From assembly GCF_965204195.1 (NCBI RefSeq), contig NZ_OZ241975.1, positions 2,108,001 through 2,172,000 on the forward strand: a stretch of 64,000 bases of DNA. The letters are read 5' to 3'. The position numbers were made by a program, and so were the translations under genes. Below the pieces are notes generated by a model. The model saw only the letters and a program-made list of their open reading frames with translations. It had not been told where the DNA came from and ran no database searches. Within the stretch, counting starts at the first letter, position 1, and the number at the start of each line of letters is the position of its first letter. The stretch is from Poriferisodalis sp965204195 (lineage in GTDB: Bacteria > Actinomycetota > Acidimicrobiia > Acidimicrobiales > Poriferisodalaceae). Positions 44,268-52,692 of the stretch are shown in pieces.

Positions 44268-46991
44268 GTGTTCGGCCGACTGGCTGCCGGGGCAGGTACT
44301 GCGGTGGCTGAAACAACAAGCGGCCCCGGTTTTGATCCGGCCGTCGATCCGATCATCTGCTCGCCTTACGCCGAGCCCGATCTGCATTGGCAGCTAGATG
44401 AAGCCGGCCGTGCCCTGGCCGGTCAGGCACCACTCACCGGGCGTCGCCCGTCCGCTTTGCTCCGGCCGGTACCCGACGACGCGAAGACCGGGATGCTGGC
44501 GATGGACTTCGACGCGATGTCGACGTCGAACAAGCTGATCAATGAGATCCGAAACCATGTCCGAACGTGGCGGCTCAGCGGATACGAAGGCACCACGTCA
44601 GTCACGCGAAGGCTCTTGGTGCACTGGGCGGAGGATTCCGCGCACCGCCAGCTTCGCCCGTTCTTCGCCCAACGCGAAGCCATCGAAACGCTGATCTGGT
44701 TGCGAGAGGTCGCCCGAAGGGACACACCTGAGCGCCGCGATATCGAGGCAGCAGCGCGCGACCACAACGACGGCATTGTCCGCTACTGCGCCAAGATGGC
44801 AACCGGTACCGGCAAGACCGCTGTCATGGGAATGCTCATCGCGTGGCAGACGCTCAACGCGGTGCGCTCACGCCGCAGACGCAACCTCCAGCACTCGTCG
44901 CGGTTCCTCGTGCTCACCCCCGGCCTGACGGTGCGTGACCGCCTTGCCGTCCTGCGGCCCTCGCACCCAGGAAACGTGTACGAAGAGTTCAGCCTCGTGC
45001 CGAAGGATCTTTGGCGCGACTTGCACGCTGCCCGGGTCGAGATCGTGAACTTTCAGGCGTTTCGCCGTCGCGATCCCACCGAATCCACCGGCGCCCAGAA
45101 GGCCGTTCTCGGCGCGGTTCGGGCCGATCAAACCGAGACGCCCGCCGCGATGGTGCGTCGCGTAGTCGGCGACTTGCTCAAGCGTCGTCGCACCCACGGC
45201 GACCTCGTCGTCATGAACGATGAGGCGCACCACTGCTACCTGCCTGCCACGGACGGACGAGCGAAGCAATCTGCAGAGGAAAGGAACGAGAACAAGATCG
45301 CCGCAGTGTGGTTCAGCGCCATTCGCACGCTGCGTGACATGGGAGCGCTGGGCGAACTGGACCGGTTCGGCGGCCAAGCGTCGCCGGTCTACGACTTCTC
45401 GGCGACACCGATGTGGATCGCCCGAGCCAATCGCGGCGAATCGCCGATGTTCGAATGGGTCACTTCCGACTTCGGCTTGATGGACGCCATCGAGTCGGGC
45501 TTGGTCAAGGTGCCGCGGGTGCCCATCGACGACGACACGGAGCAGGCGCGAACTGCGTGGCGCCGGCTCTACGACGCCACTCCGACCAAGAAGCTCCCCA
45601 AGCGCAGTGCCGATCCCGCCGTAACGCTGCCGCAACCGCTCGAAGACGCCCTCAGTGCCTCGGTCAACGAATGGCGCCGCACACACGAGGACACGCAGGA
45701 TCGCCAGCCCACGCCCCCGGTGATGATCGTGGTGGCGAACACCATCGACAACGCGGTGGCGCTGTACGAGCACATAGCCGGTTGCGAGACCGCGGACGGG
45801 GCGCTGGTGGCGGGGCGGTTCGCGGAGTTCTCCAATGTGGTCGACGGAGCAGATGGTGCTGTGCCTCGCTGGAGAGCCGATCCGCGGACGCTGCTGGTCC
45901 ATTCCCGGCCCGATGACGATGACGCCATCACCACGCGTTTCGCCAAGCTGATGCGCGAGCAGGCAGCCCACATGGGCGAGGACGTACCACCCGATGCAGT
46001 ACGCGAGGCGCTCAACACTGTGGGCAAGCCAGGCCGGCTCGGGGCGGGAGTGCGCTGCGTCATCTCGGTGTCGATGCTCACCGAAGGCTGGGATGCCCGC
46101 ACCGTCAATCAGATCGTGGGCTTCCGTGCGTTCTCGTCGCAGTTGCTGTGCGAGCAGGTGACCGGTAGGGCGCTGCGCCGCACGTCCTACGAATCGTTCC
46201 GCGACGAGCCCGGCAAGGAGCACCTCCTCTCCCCCGAGTACGCCGAGGTGCTTGGCATCCCATTCGAATTCATGCCTGCGCGGGGATCGCACCGCGGAAC
46301 GCCGCCGCCAGATCGCACGGAAGTCCGTACGGTGCGGGGACGTGGCAACCACAGGATCACCTGGCCCCACGTGATCGAGTATCGAACAGTGGCGCCGCCC
46401 GCCGGGTTCGTTCTGGATCCCGCAGCGGTGCACCTAGCCGTGCTGAGCGAGGATGCCTCTGCCGAGTTGGTCGAGGTGGCAGGTGTAACCGGCGAGACAA
46501 ACCTCCTGTCGCCCGACGATTGGCGTCGAGACAAGACGGCTCGCGTCCGCTGTGCCGCCGAGATCGCGAACCTGCTCACGGTTGCAGACAATGCGGCATC
46601 GCTCCAGGCGCCCGGCGAATCCGCCGACAGCTTGCATGGCGTCGGGCGATGCTCACTGTTCGCGTCGGCCTACCGCGCACTGGATGACTGGCTCGCTCAT
46701 CCCGATGTGAAATGCGCAAGCGCGTCGGTGCTGTTGCGCCACAGGAACAAGCGCGAGTTCTACAACGGGCTCATCGCGGCATGCCGCTTCGCGGTGACCC
46801 CCCCCCCCCCCCACTTCGGATGTGGGAGAGGACGGCAGCCCCAACATGCCCGCGGCGCACTTGCGCCGAGCGGTGCTGGGACAACCATCGCTGGGCGATA
46901 CGGCCGACGTCAGCTTCGAGACGACGCTGCGCCACATTCACGCGGCCCGCAACAGCGAGCTGTCGCATGCAGCGTGCCACTCGCGTCTTGA
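44268..46991 (+). CDS. Type III-like restriction subunit: helicase part, frame shifted at a poly-C tract
   Basis: A 907-codon frame of a DEAD/DEAH-helicase restriction subunit (BPTD_3080-like type III family, from memory). Motifs: Walker A ATGTGKT (residues 178-184), DEAH at 318-321 in VMNDEAHHC, YDFSATPMW (motif III), VSMLTEGWD, and motif VI EQVTGRALRR (629-638). Residues 844-849 are encoded by 15 consecutive C. After it this frame reads about 60 non-family residues, while the true C terminus continues one frame over (46813-47337). With 14 C (or 11, 17) the protein would be 1022 residues with an intact nuclease. The start (GTG 44268) is uncertain; GTG 44303 is another candidate. Confidence 0.88.
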   Translation: MFGRLAAGAGTAVAETTSGPGFDPAVDPIICSPYAEPDLHWQLDEAGRALAGQAPLTGRRPSALLRPVPDDAKTGMLAMDFDAMSTSNKLINEIRNHVRTWRLSGYEGTTSVTRRLLVHWAEDSAHRQLRPFFAQREAIETLIWLREVARRDTPERRDIEAAARDHNDGIVRYCAKMATGTGKTAVMGMLIAWQTLNAVRSRRRRNLQHSSRFLVLTPGLTVRDRLAVLRPSHPGNVYEEFSLVPKDLWRDLHAARVEIVNFQAFRRRDPTESTGAQKAVLGAVRADQTETPAAMVRRVVGDLLKRRRTHGDLVVMNDEAHHCYLPATDGRAKQSAEERNENKIAAVWFSAIRTLRDMGALGELDRFGGQASPVYDFSATPMWIARANRGESPMFEWVTSDFGLMDAIESGLVKVPRVPIDDDTEQARTAWRRLYDATPTKKLPKRSADPAVTLPQPLEDALSASVNEWRRTHEDTQDRQPTPPVMIVVANTIDNAVALYEHIAGCETADGALVAGRFAEFSNVVDGADGAVPRWRADPRTLLVHSRPDDDDAITTRFAKLMREQAAHMGEDVPPDAVREALNTVGKPGRLGAGVRCVISVSMLTEGWDARTVNQIVGFRAFSSQLLCEQVTGRALRRTSYESFRDEPGKEHLLSPEYAEVLGIPFEFMPARGSHRGTPPPDRTEVRTVRGRGNHRITWPHVIEYRTVAPPAGFVLDPAAVHLAVLSEDASAELVEVAGVTGETNLLSPDDWRRDKTARVRCAAEIANLLTVADNAASLQAPGESADSLHGVGRCSLFASAYRALDDWLAHPDVKCASASVLLRHRNKREFYNGLIAACRFAVTPPPPHFGCGRGRQPQHARGALAPSGAGTTIAGRYGRRQLRDDAAPHSRGPQQRAVACSVPLAS
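46798..46812 (+). repeat. Homopolymer of 15 C inside the restriction gene
   Basis: Fifteen consecutive cytosines, encoding the proline run after FAVT. It is the longest homopolymer in the window and lies at the border between the helicase and nuclease modules. Slipped-strand changes here would move the nuclease in or out of frame. Confidence 0.95.
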
Positions 46992-47337
46992 GCGTGACTC
47001 AGCACGCATCCTCGACAAGCATCCCGCAGTAGCCGCCTGGGCCCGCAACTTCAGCCTCGGCTGGTCTCTGCCGTACCACTTCGACGGTGCTTGGCGGAAC
47101 TATGAACCGGACTTCGTCGCCCGACTGGCCAACGGGCTGAATGTCGTCATCGAGTGCAAGGGCATCGTCGACGACAAGGCGATTGCGGCCGAGCGATGGA
47201 CGCGTGAGCACTGGATTCCCGCTGTTGAGGGCACTCCGGAGCTGCCCGCTGAGTTGCGCCGCTGGGCCTATGAGGTCATTACCGACGCCGCCCATCTGCC
47301 CGGACGTATCAACGACTTGGCGCAGGCGTCGCCATGA
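46813..47337 (+). CDS. Restriction subunit: PD-(D/E)XK nuclease part, out of frame
   Basis: Continuation of the restriction subunit in the +1 phase relative to the upstream frame. It reads TSDVGEDGSPNMPAAHLRR immediately after the poly-C, then ISFE-type helices (VSFETTLRHIHAARNSELSH) and the nuclease core NYEPDFVARL (Asp codon at 47110) followed by NVVIECKG (Glu codon 47152, Lys codon 47158), the D-ExK pattern of type III enzymes. Ends at TGA 47335-47337. An internal ATG at 46822 could allow a separate nuclease fragment, but it lacks a clear ribosome site. Confidence 0.85.
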   Translation, partial: TSDVGEDGSPNMPAAHLRRAVLGQPSLGDTADVSFETTLRHIHAARNSELSHAACHSRLERDSARILDKHPAVAAWARNFSLGWSLPYHFDGAWRNYEPDFVARLANGLNVVIECKGIVDDKAIAAERWTREHWIPAVEGTPELPAELRRWAYEVITDAAHLPGRINDLAQASP

Positions 47338-47466
47338 GAGTTTGCGCCCGCATGCAGCGGTCAGGCGTCGTTGGGCATCCCGGCTCTACGCGCGGCGATA
47401 GCCGGCCTGCACGCACGAACGCCACACCAGCCGGCCGCACTTGTGCACTTCGACGAGGAGACCATC

Positions 47467-50256
47467 ATGGCGAAAACGCCGAACGAGTCTGAACCCGGCG
47501 CGTACGAACACGCTTCCGCGTCTCGCGTCAATCAGCCCACGGCCGAGACGGCGCCGCTAATGGGCGATGACGACCGAGCGCCAGCGCCGTTCAGCGCGTC
47601 GCGTCGGCTGCCCGAGGCCATAGCGCGGGCATACGAGGCGGCGGTCGACCGTGCCGATGTGAAGCTCGACCGTGATCTGAGCACGCACCCCGTGCTGGCC
47701 TGGGATCGTCAAGGCCCTACTTCGACAATCGATGGCGGGGAGCAGGCCGACGCCGAGCACGAGTTCTCCGGTGCGCCGCTGTACACCCGCGAGAAGGTCA
47801 CACCGGCGTCGCTCGTGGAGCAATTGCGCCGGCCCGATGCCGCCCGTTCGTTGCAGCTCGACTTCGACGGCTTGGCCGACGACGCGGTCGAATGGGAGTG
47901 GTACCAGCACGCAGGTCACTGGCAGAACCGGTTGATTCACGGCGACTCGTCAGCGGTGATGCAGTCACTCATCGCCAAGGACGGCTTGCGCGGACAGGTG
48001 CAGATGATCTACTTCGACCCGCCCTACGGGCAGAACTTCAAGTCCAACTTCCAGACCTCAACCGGCAAGCTTGAGACCCCCGAAAAGCTCGACGGGCTGC
48101 CCGCGGGCGACACCGCCCCGCTACGGGCGTTTCGCGACAGCTACCGCAACGGCATCCACTCCTACCTCGACGGCATCCACGAACGCGCCGTACTCGCACG
48201 CGAATTGCTCACGGACATTGGTTCACTGTTTTGCCAGATCGGAGACATCAACGTCCACCGTCTAGCGCTGGTACTCGACGAGGTCTTCGGCCCGGAAAAC
48301 CGGGTTGCGACCATCACTTGGCGACCAACCGGAGGCTCCTCGGCAAGGACGCTGCCAGAGAGCGCTTCGTACCTTCTCTGGTACGCCAAGGACAAGTCTC
48401 GGTGCAGATACCGGCAGCTATACGAGCCTCTCGACCGCAAAGGCGTCGCTGACCTGTTTGGGGGATTCTCGACGCCGATGGTCGAAGAAGTAGATCGCCG
48501 TAGCCGAGGAATGACGGCGCGGGAGCGAGAACGGCCAGAGGCTGAACTTCCGGCGGGTGCAGTGATCTGGAACCGAGAAAATCTCACTTCGATGGGCGCA
48601 TCCACTACCGGTCGTACACGCTGGGTTGAGTACGATGGTCATAGGTACCACTGCGGGGACGGACGACACTGGTGCGTCTCCGTCCATGCCGGAGACGCAC
48701 CAGTGTGTACCCCGCCGGACGACAATGGCGCGCGCACGGAGGCTTCGCCTCCGTGTCCCGATTCCGAGCCATGCGGCTTGTGCTGGCTCGGATGGACCAA
48801 CCGTCTATACGGCACGAAGCGCGCGCTGTATTGGAAGCAATTGGAGTCCGAGACCGCCGGACGTCGGATTGACAATGTCTGGCACAACTCAGTGACGGTG
48901 CGAGGCCAAAAGCGTTATGTCGTTCAGACGGCTAGTTCAATCGTCGAGCGGTGCGTGCTGATGACTACCGATCCGGGCGATTTGGTGCTTGACCCGACGT
49001 GCGGGTCCGGGGTCACCGCGGATGTGGCCGAGGAGTGGGGGCGGCGCTGGATCACGATGGATGTCAGCCGCGTCGCCATCGCCGTCGCCCGTCAGAAGTT
49101 CATGACCTCCACCTACACGTGGCATCGCACCACAGATGGCGGCACCGACCCGGCTGCCGACTTCATCTGCAAGACGATGCGCAAAGTGTCCGCCGGTCGC
49201 CTCGCCGATCCGAATACCGACTGGAGCCATCCCGACAACATCATCAAGCTCGTCGACCAGACTGAGACCGAGGCCAAACGCGTCCGGCTCGCCAGCCCAT
49301 TCACCGTCGAATCGCACTCCCCCTACTCGTACCTGCCCTTCGACGGCGCCTCGAATCGAACATCACCAAGCACAGGGGCAGACGAGGTCACCGATCTCGA
49401 CGGCAGCGAAACGCCCATCGTCGACTTCGGCCTTGCCTCGGGAGATACCGAGAAGACGATCGTCGATGCGCTGTACCGATCGCCAATCTGCGATTCAACC
49501 GGCACTGTGCTGCTGCAAGTCATCGACCACGAGCGTTGGCCTGACACCCACCTCGCCTCCCACGGCGTGACATGCACACGGCCCGGCCGGGACACCGAGA
49601 TTGCCGCCGCGCTGATGATCGCTGCGCCAGATGCCACCGTGACCATGGCACAGGCACAGCGAGCAGTTATCGAAGCGCGCCAGAACGCCGCCGATTGCGA
49701 GAACCTCATCGCGGTCGGTTTCGCGTTCGAGCCTGACGTGCCTGCACGCATCGGCGCATGCTCGGTTCACCGGGTCGTGGCGTCAAAAGATCTGCAGATA
49801 CCCGAACTGGCTCGCAAGGATGCCGACGGCGGAACGTTCACACTGCTCGGGGAACCGGACTGCGAGGTGCGTCGCACATCGGACGGCACCTCGCTCACGG
49901 TGCGCCTGCTGGGCTGTGACGCATATGACCCGTCGAGCGGCATGGTGCGCGAGACCGACGAAGACGGCATCGATTGCTGGATGGTCGATACAGACCACGA
50001 CCAGATGCAGTTCCTTGCCCGCCTCACCTACTTCCCCAACGGTGTCCGTAACAGTGCCGGACTCAAGGCAGCCATGAAATCGCTTGCCGGTGACCTTGCA
50101 TCCGACGCCGAGGCGCAGATCATCTCGTTTCGGTCGCAGCCGTTTCCGATCCCGCCGGATGGACGGCCCATCGCTGTCAAGGTCATCACTCACACCGGTG
50201 CTGAGATGAACACCGTCATCCATCCCGACGCCTGGCTCGACCCTCTCATCGTCTGA
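47467..50256 (+). CDS. Type III-like DNA adenine/cytosine-N4 methyltransferase (Mod)
   Basis: A 929-residue site-specific DNA methyltransferase of the beta class. Catalytic motif IV is DPPYGQNFKSNF (residues 184-187 for DPPY), and the AdoMet motif I DPTCGSGVTADVAEEWG lies after it at residue 509. The target-recognition region lies between, including a cysteine/histidine-rich segment (about 390-435, with YHCGDGRHWC and SEPCGLCWLGW). The C-terminal 400 residues are extra compared with short Mods. ATG 47467 follows GAGGAG by six bases. Unlike the restriction gene it is uninterrupted. The order restriction then modification reverses classical type III loci. Confidence 0.9.
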   Translation: MAKTPNESEPGAYEHASASRVNQPTAETAPLMGDDDRAPAPFSASRRLPEAIARAYEAAVDRADVKLDRDLSTHPVLAWDRQGPTSTIDGGEQADAEHEFSGAPLYTREKVTPASLVEQLRRPDAARSLQLDFDGLADDAVEWEWYQHAGHWQNRLIHGDSSAVMQSLIAKDGLRGQVQMIYFDPPYGQNFKSNFQTSTGKLETPEKLDGLPAGDTAPLRAFRDSYRNGIHSYLDGIHERAVLARELLTDIGSLFCQIGDINVHRLALVLDEVFGPENRVATITWRPTGGSSARTLPESASYLLWYAKDKSRCRYRQLYEPLDRKGVADLFGGFSTPMVEEVDRRSRGMTARERERPEAELPAGAVIWNRENLTSMGASTTGRTRWVEYDGHRYHCGDGRHWCVSVHAGDAPVCTPPDDNGARTEASPPCPDSEPCGLCWLGWTNRLYGTKRALYWKQLESETAGRRIDNVWHNSVTVRGQKRYVVQTASSIVERCVLMTTDPGDLVLDPTCGSGVTADVAEEWGRRWITMDVSRVAIAVARQKFMTSTYTWHRTTDGGTDPAADFICKTMRKVSAGRLADPNTDWSHPDNIIKLVDQTETEAKRVRLASPFTVESHSPYSYLPFDGASNRTSPSTGADEVTDLDGSETPIVDFGLASGDTEKTIVDALYRSPICDSTGTVLLQVIDHERWPDTHLASHGVTCTRPGRDTEIAAALMIAAPDATVTMAQAQRAVIEARQNAADCENLIAVGFAFEPDVPARIGACSVHRVVASKDLQIPELARKDADGGTFTLLGEPDCEVRRTSDGTSLTVRLLGCDAYDPSSGMVRETDEDGIDCWMVDTDHDQMQFLARLTYFPNGVRNSAGLKAAMKSLAGDLASDAEAQIISFRSQPFPIPPDGRPIAVKVITHTGAEMNTVIHPDAWLDPLIV
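48666..48706 (+). repeat. Perfect 17-bp inverted repeat with 7-base loop in mod
   Basis: ACACTGGTGCGTCTCCG at 48666-48682 is the exact reverse complement of 48690-48706, with TCCATGC between. It lies within the coding sequence for the target-recognition region. The RNA would form a very stable hairpin, and the DNA a cruciform or slippage site. Confidence 0.9.
48735..48755 (+). repeat. Second inverted repeat (9-bp stem) in mod
   Basis: CACGGAGGC at 48735-48743 pairs exactly with GCCTCCGTG at 48747-48755 around TTC. It is 29 bases after the larger inverted repeat and in the same low-conservation segment. Confidence 0.85.
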
Positions 50257-50320
50257 AGCTGTATACGCCGTCGAAATTCGCTTGCAGCGAGCACGTCGCC
50301 GTTCTTACCGTGCCGCGCAG

Positions 50321-50566
50321 ATGGGCAATGACGAGGATCCAGCGGCTATCACGCCGTCAGCGCGTCGCCACGGCGTGCCCGATGCCGACATCTTGCATGC
50401 CCTTCGTAACCCTCACCAGATCGACTTCGGAGACGACGGGCGCATCTTCGCCATCGGCTCCCGACGCGACGGCGCATTCCTCGAGCTCGTGATCGTGGAT
50501 GACGGTGCCGGCGGGAAGCTCCGGATCATCCACGCGATGCCAGCGAGAACGACACGCCTAAGGTGA
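50321..50566 (+). CDS. BrnT-like toxin candidate
   Basis: An 81-residue protein: ITPSARRHGVPDADILHALR at the N terminus, RIFAIGSRRDGAFLELVIVD, and a basic end IIHAMPARTTRLR. The layout (helix with RRHG, then a beta-sheet ending in a Arg-rich RIIHAMPAR) resembles BrnT/RelE-fold ribonuclease toxins that precede their antitoxin, as in brnTA. The match is by eye, with no catalytic proof. ATG 50321 is used; the upstream TTG extension adds 13 basic residues. It lies four bases from the next gene and 64 bases after the methyltransferase. Confidence 0.6.
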   Translation: MGNDEDPAAITPSARRHGVPDADILHALRNPHQIDFGDDGRIFAIGSRRDGAFLELVIVDDGAGGKLRIIHAMPARTTRLR

Positions 50567-50570
50567 AGAC

Positions 50571-50867
50571 ATGCCTCTGAATCTCGACTTCTCGGGAATG
50601 ACCGAAGAGGAAATCGACAGCTACTGCGAAGCGCATGCCGATGAGATCTGCGCGTATGCGCATTCACTGGACCCCAACCACACGACTCCGATGACCACAG
50701 CGGAACAGGAACTCTGGCGCTGTGCTCTGCGCGCCGCGAACGACGGCCAGCGCGTATGCGACCTAGTCGAGGAGGCACGCCGTACTGGCAGTTCACCGGA
50801 GCGCATCGCCAAGCTGCTCGGGCTGCCCGTCGATGAAGTGCAGGCTCTCTATAGCAGTACGGGTTGA
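50571..50867 (+). CDS. Antitoxin candidate with HTH-like C terminus
   Basis: A 98-residue acidic, helical protein (NLDFSGMTEEEIDSYCEAHA; QELWRCALRAANDGQRVCDL) ending in ERIAKLLGLPVDEVQALYSS, which resembles a helix-turn-helix. It follows the BrnT-like gene by four bases, so the pair fits a toxin-first module. Its TGA (50865-50867) shares the A with the ATG of the carboxylase gene, giving TGATG. No named family recognised. Confidence 0.55.
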   Translation: MPLNLDFSGMTEEEIDSYCEAHADEICAYAHSLDPNHTTPMTTAEQELWRCALRAANDGQRVCDLVEEARRTGSSPERIAKLLGLPVDEVQALYSSTG

Positions 50868-52489
50868 TGAGACAGTTCGAGAGCCGCATCGATACCGGCA
50901 GCAGCGAGTTCTCCAAGAACGCTGCTGCCTATGCCGACTTGCTCGTGACGTTGCGTGATCGCCAGCAGTTCGCCATCTCCGGCGGTGCGGGCCGCGAGCG
51001 CTCCATCGAGCGCCATCACAACCGGGGAAAGATCCTGCCTCGCGACCGGATCGATCTGGTGTGCGACGCCGACACGCCGTTCATGGAGCTGTCCACGCTG
51101 GCCGGCTGGGACATGTATGACAACAGCGCCCCGGGCGCCGGCATCGTCACCGGCATCGGCGTGGTCCATGGCGTGCCGTGGATGTTCATCGCCAACGACG
51201 CCACCGTGAAGGGCGGCTCGCTGCTGCCGATCAGCATCAAGAAGCACGTGCGAGCCCAGGACATCGCCGCCGAGAACGGCCTCGGCGTCATCTACTTGGT
51301 GGATTCCGGCGGGGCGTTCCTGCCGCTGCAGGACGACATCTTCCCCGACAAGGACCATTTCGGCGGCAGCTTCTACCGCCAAGCCCGGCTGTCAGCCCAG
51401 GGCTTGCCGCAGATCTCGGTGGTGCTCGGCGGCTGCACCGCCGGCGGGGCGTACGTGCCCGCGCTCAGCGACGAAGTCATCATGGTGTCGGGCATCGGGC
51501 GCATCTACCTGGGCGGTCCCCCGATCGTGAAGGCGGCCCTCGGCGAGATCATCGAGCCCGACGACCTCGGCGGGGCGGCGCTGCACACGCGCATCTCGGG
51601 CGTGTCCGACTACATGGCACCCGACGAGCGATCCGCCTACGGCAAGCTGCGCGAGCTCTGCGCCGCCGCCAACCAACGGCTGGTCGACCACCGGGAGGGC
51701 TGGCTGTCGTGGTCCGAGCCGGAAGTCCCGCATTTCGACCCGGCCGAGATCTACGGCGTGATCTCCGCCGACGACCGCATCGGCTTCGATGCCCGCGAGA
51801 TCATCGCCCGGCTCGTCGACGGCTCCCGCTACGGCGAGTTCAAGCCCGAATGGGGTGAGCACATCACCTGCGGCTTCGCCCGCATCTGGGGCTTCCAGGT
51901 GGGCATCATCGCCAACAACGGGATCATCTTCTCCTCCGACGCTCTGAAGGCCACACACTTCATCGAGCTCTGCGAGCAGCGCCGGGTGCCGCTGCTGTTC
52001 CTGCAGAACACCACGGGCTACATGGTCGGCAGCGACTCGGAGGCAGCGGGCATTGCCAAGCACGGGGCGAAGATGGTTTCCGCTGTGGCCAACGCCACCG
52101 TGCCCCGCTACACGGTGCTCATCGGGGGCTCCTACGGCGCCGGCAACTACGGCATGTGCGGGCGGGGCTTCAACCCCAGACTCCTGTTTGCATGGCCGAA
52201 CAGCCGCATCGCCACCATGTCGGCCGAGACTGCTCAGACAGTGCTGGTGGACATCCGCCTGGCCGGCATGCGCGGCACCGAGACCACCGACGAAGAGATC
52301 GCTGCCATGCGGGCCGAGGTGGCCGACCAGTATGAGCGCCAGAGCGACCCCTACTACGCCACTGCGCGCCTGTGGGACGACGGACTCATCGACCCCACCG
52401 ACACCCGCGACACGCTTGGGCTCTGCCTCGCGCTAGCGGCACGCCAGGACGCCCCCGCTCCCGGCAGCGGCCTCGTCTACAGGATGTAG
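50867..52489 (+). CDS. Methylcrotonyl-CoA-type carboxylase, carboxyltransferase (beta) subunit
   Basis: A 540-residue biotin-dependent acyl-CoA carboxyltransferase. N- and C-terminal crotonase-like halves are visible: GAGIVTGIGVVHGVPWMFIA, IYLVDSGGAFLPLQDDIFPD, GGCTAGGAYVPALSDEVIMV, then NNGIIFSSDALKATHFIELC and GGSYGAGNYGMCGRGFNPR. The GAFLPLQ and GMCGRGFNPR strings favour methylcrotonyl-CoA carboxylase (leucine breakdown) over propionyl-CoA carboxylase; geranyl-CoA is an alternative. ATG 50867 overlaps the preceding antitoxin stop. The biotin subunit follows. Confidence 0.88.
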   Translation: MRQFESRIDTGSSEFSKNAAAYADLLVTLRDRQQFAISGGAGRERSIERHHNRGKILPRDRIDLVCDADTPFMELSTLAGWDMYDNSAPGAGIVTGIGVVHGVPWMFIANDATVKGGSLLPISIKKHVRAQDIAAENGLGVIYLVDSGGAFLPLQDDIFPDKDHFGGSFYRQARLSAQGLPQISVVLGGCTAGGAYVPALSDEVIMVSGIGRIYLGGPPIVKAALGEIIEPDDLGGAALHTRISGVSDYMAPDERSAYGKLRELCAAANQRLVDHREGWLSWSEPEVPHFDPAEIYGVISADDRIGFDAREIIARLVDGSRYGEFKPEWGEHITCGFARIWGFQVGIIANNGIIFSSDALKATHFIELCEQRRVPLLFLQNTTGYMVGSDSEAAGIAKHGAKMVSAVANATVPRYTVLIGGSYGAGNYGMCGRGFNPRLLFAWPNSRIATMSAETAQTVLVDIRLAGMRGTETTDEEIAAMRAEVADQYERQSDPYYATARLWDDGLIDPTDTRDTLGLCLALAARQDAPAPGSGLVYRM

Positions 52490-52495
52490 CTGGCT

Positions 52496-52607
52496 GTGTC
52501 TGTCACGTTCGACCCGCTTCGCTCCTCGCGCGCTCTACGGCAACGGCACCGCCGACCGCAAGCTCTACGCGTGTCTGTCACGTTCGACCCGCTTCGCTCC
52601 TCGCGCG
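52496..52607 (+). repeat. 37-bp direct repeat between the carboxylase genes
   Basis: The 37 bases at 52496-52532 recur exactly at 52571-52607 (offset 75), both beginning GTGTCTGTCACGTTCGACCC and ending TCGCGCG. The repeat lies in the 203-base gap between the beta- and alpha-subunit genes. It may be a small tandem duplication or an interspersed repeat family. Confidence 0.9.
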
Positions 52608-52692
52608 TCTGCGGGCCGACGCACGTCGAGGCGGTGCTCGCGCCACACCGGCAGCGATGCCGCGCATCGGCGTCTGGCAAGGCAGGTCCGTC

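Noticed and set aside
44868..46433. Minus-strand open frame of 521 codons over the restriction gene
   Set aside because: Composition and lack of motifs show it is a shadow of the helicase gene.
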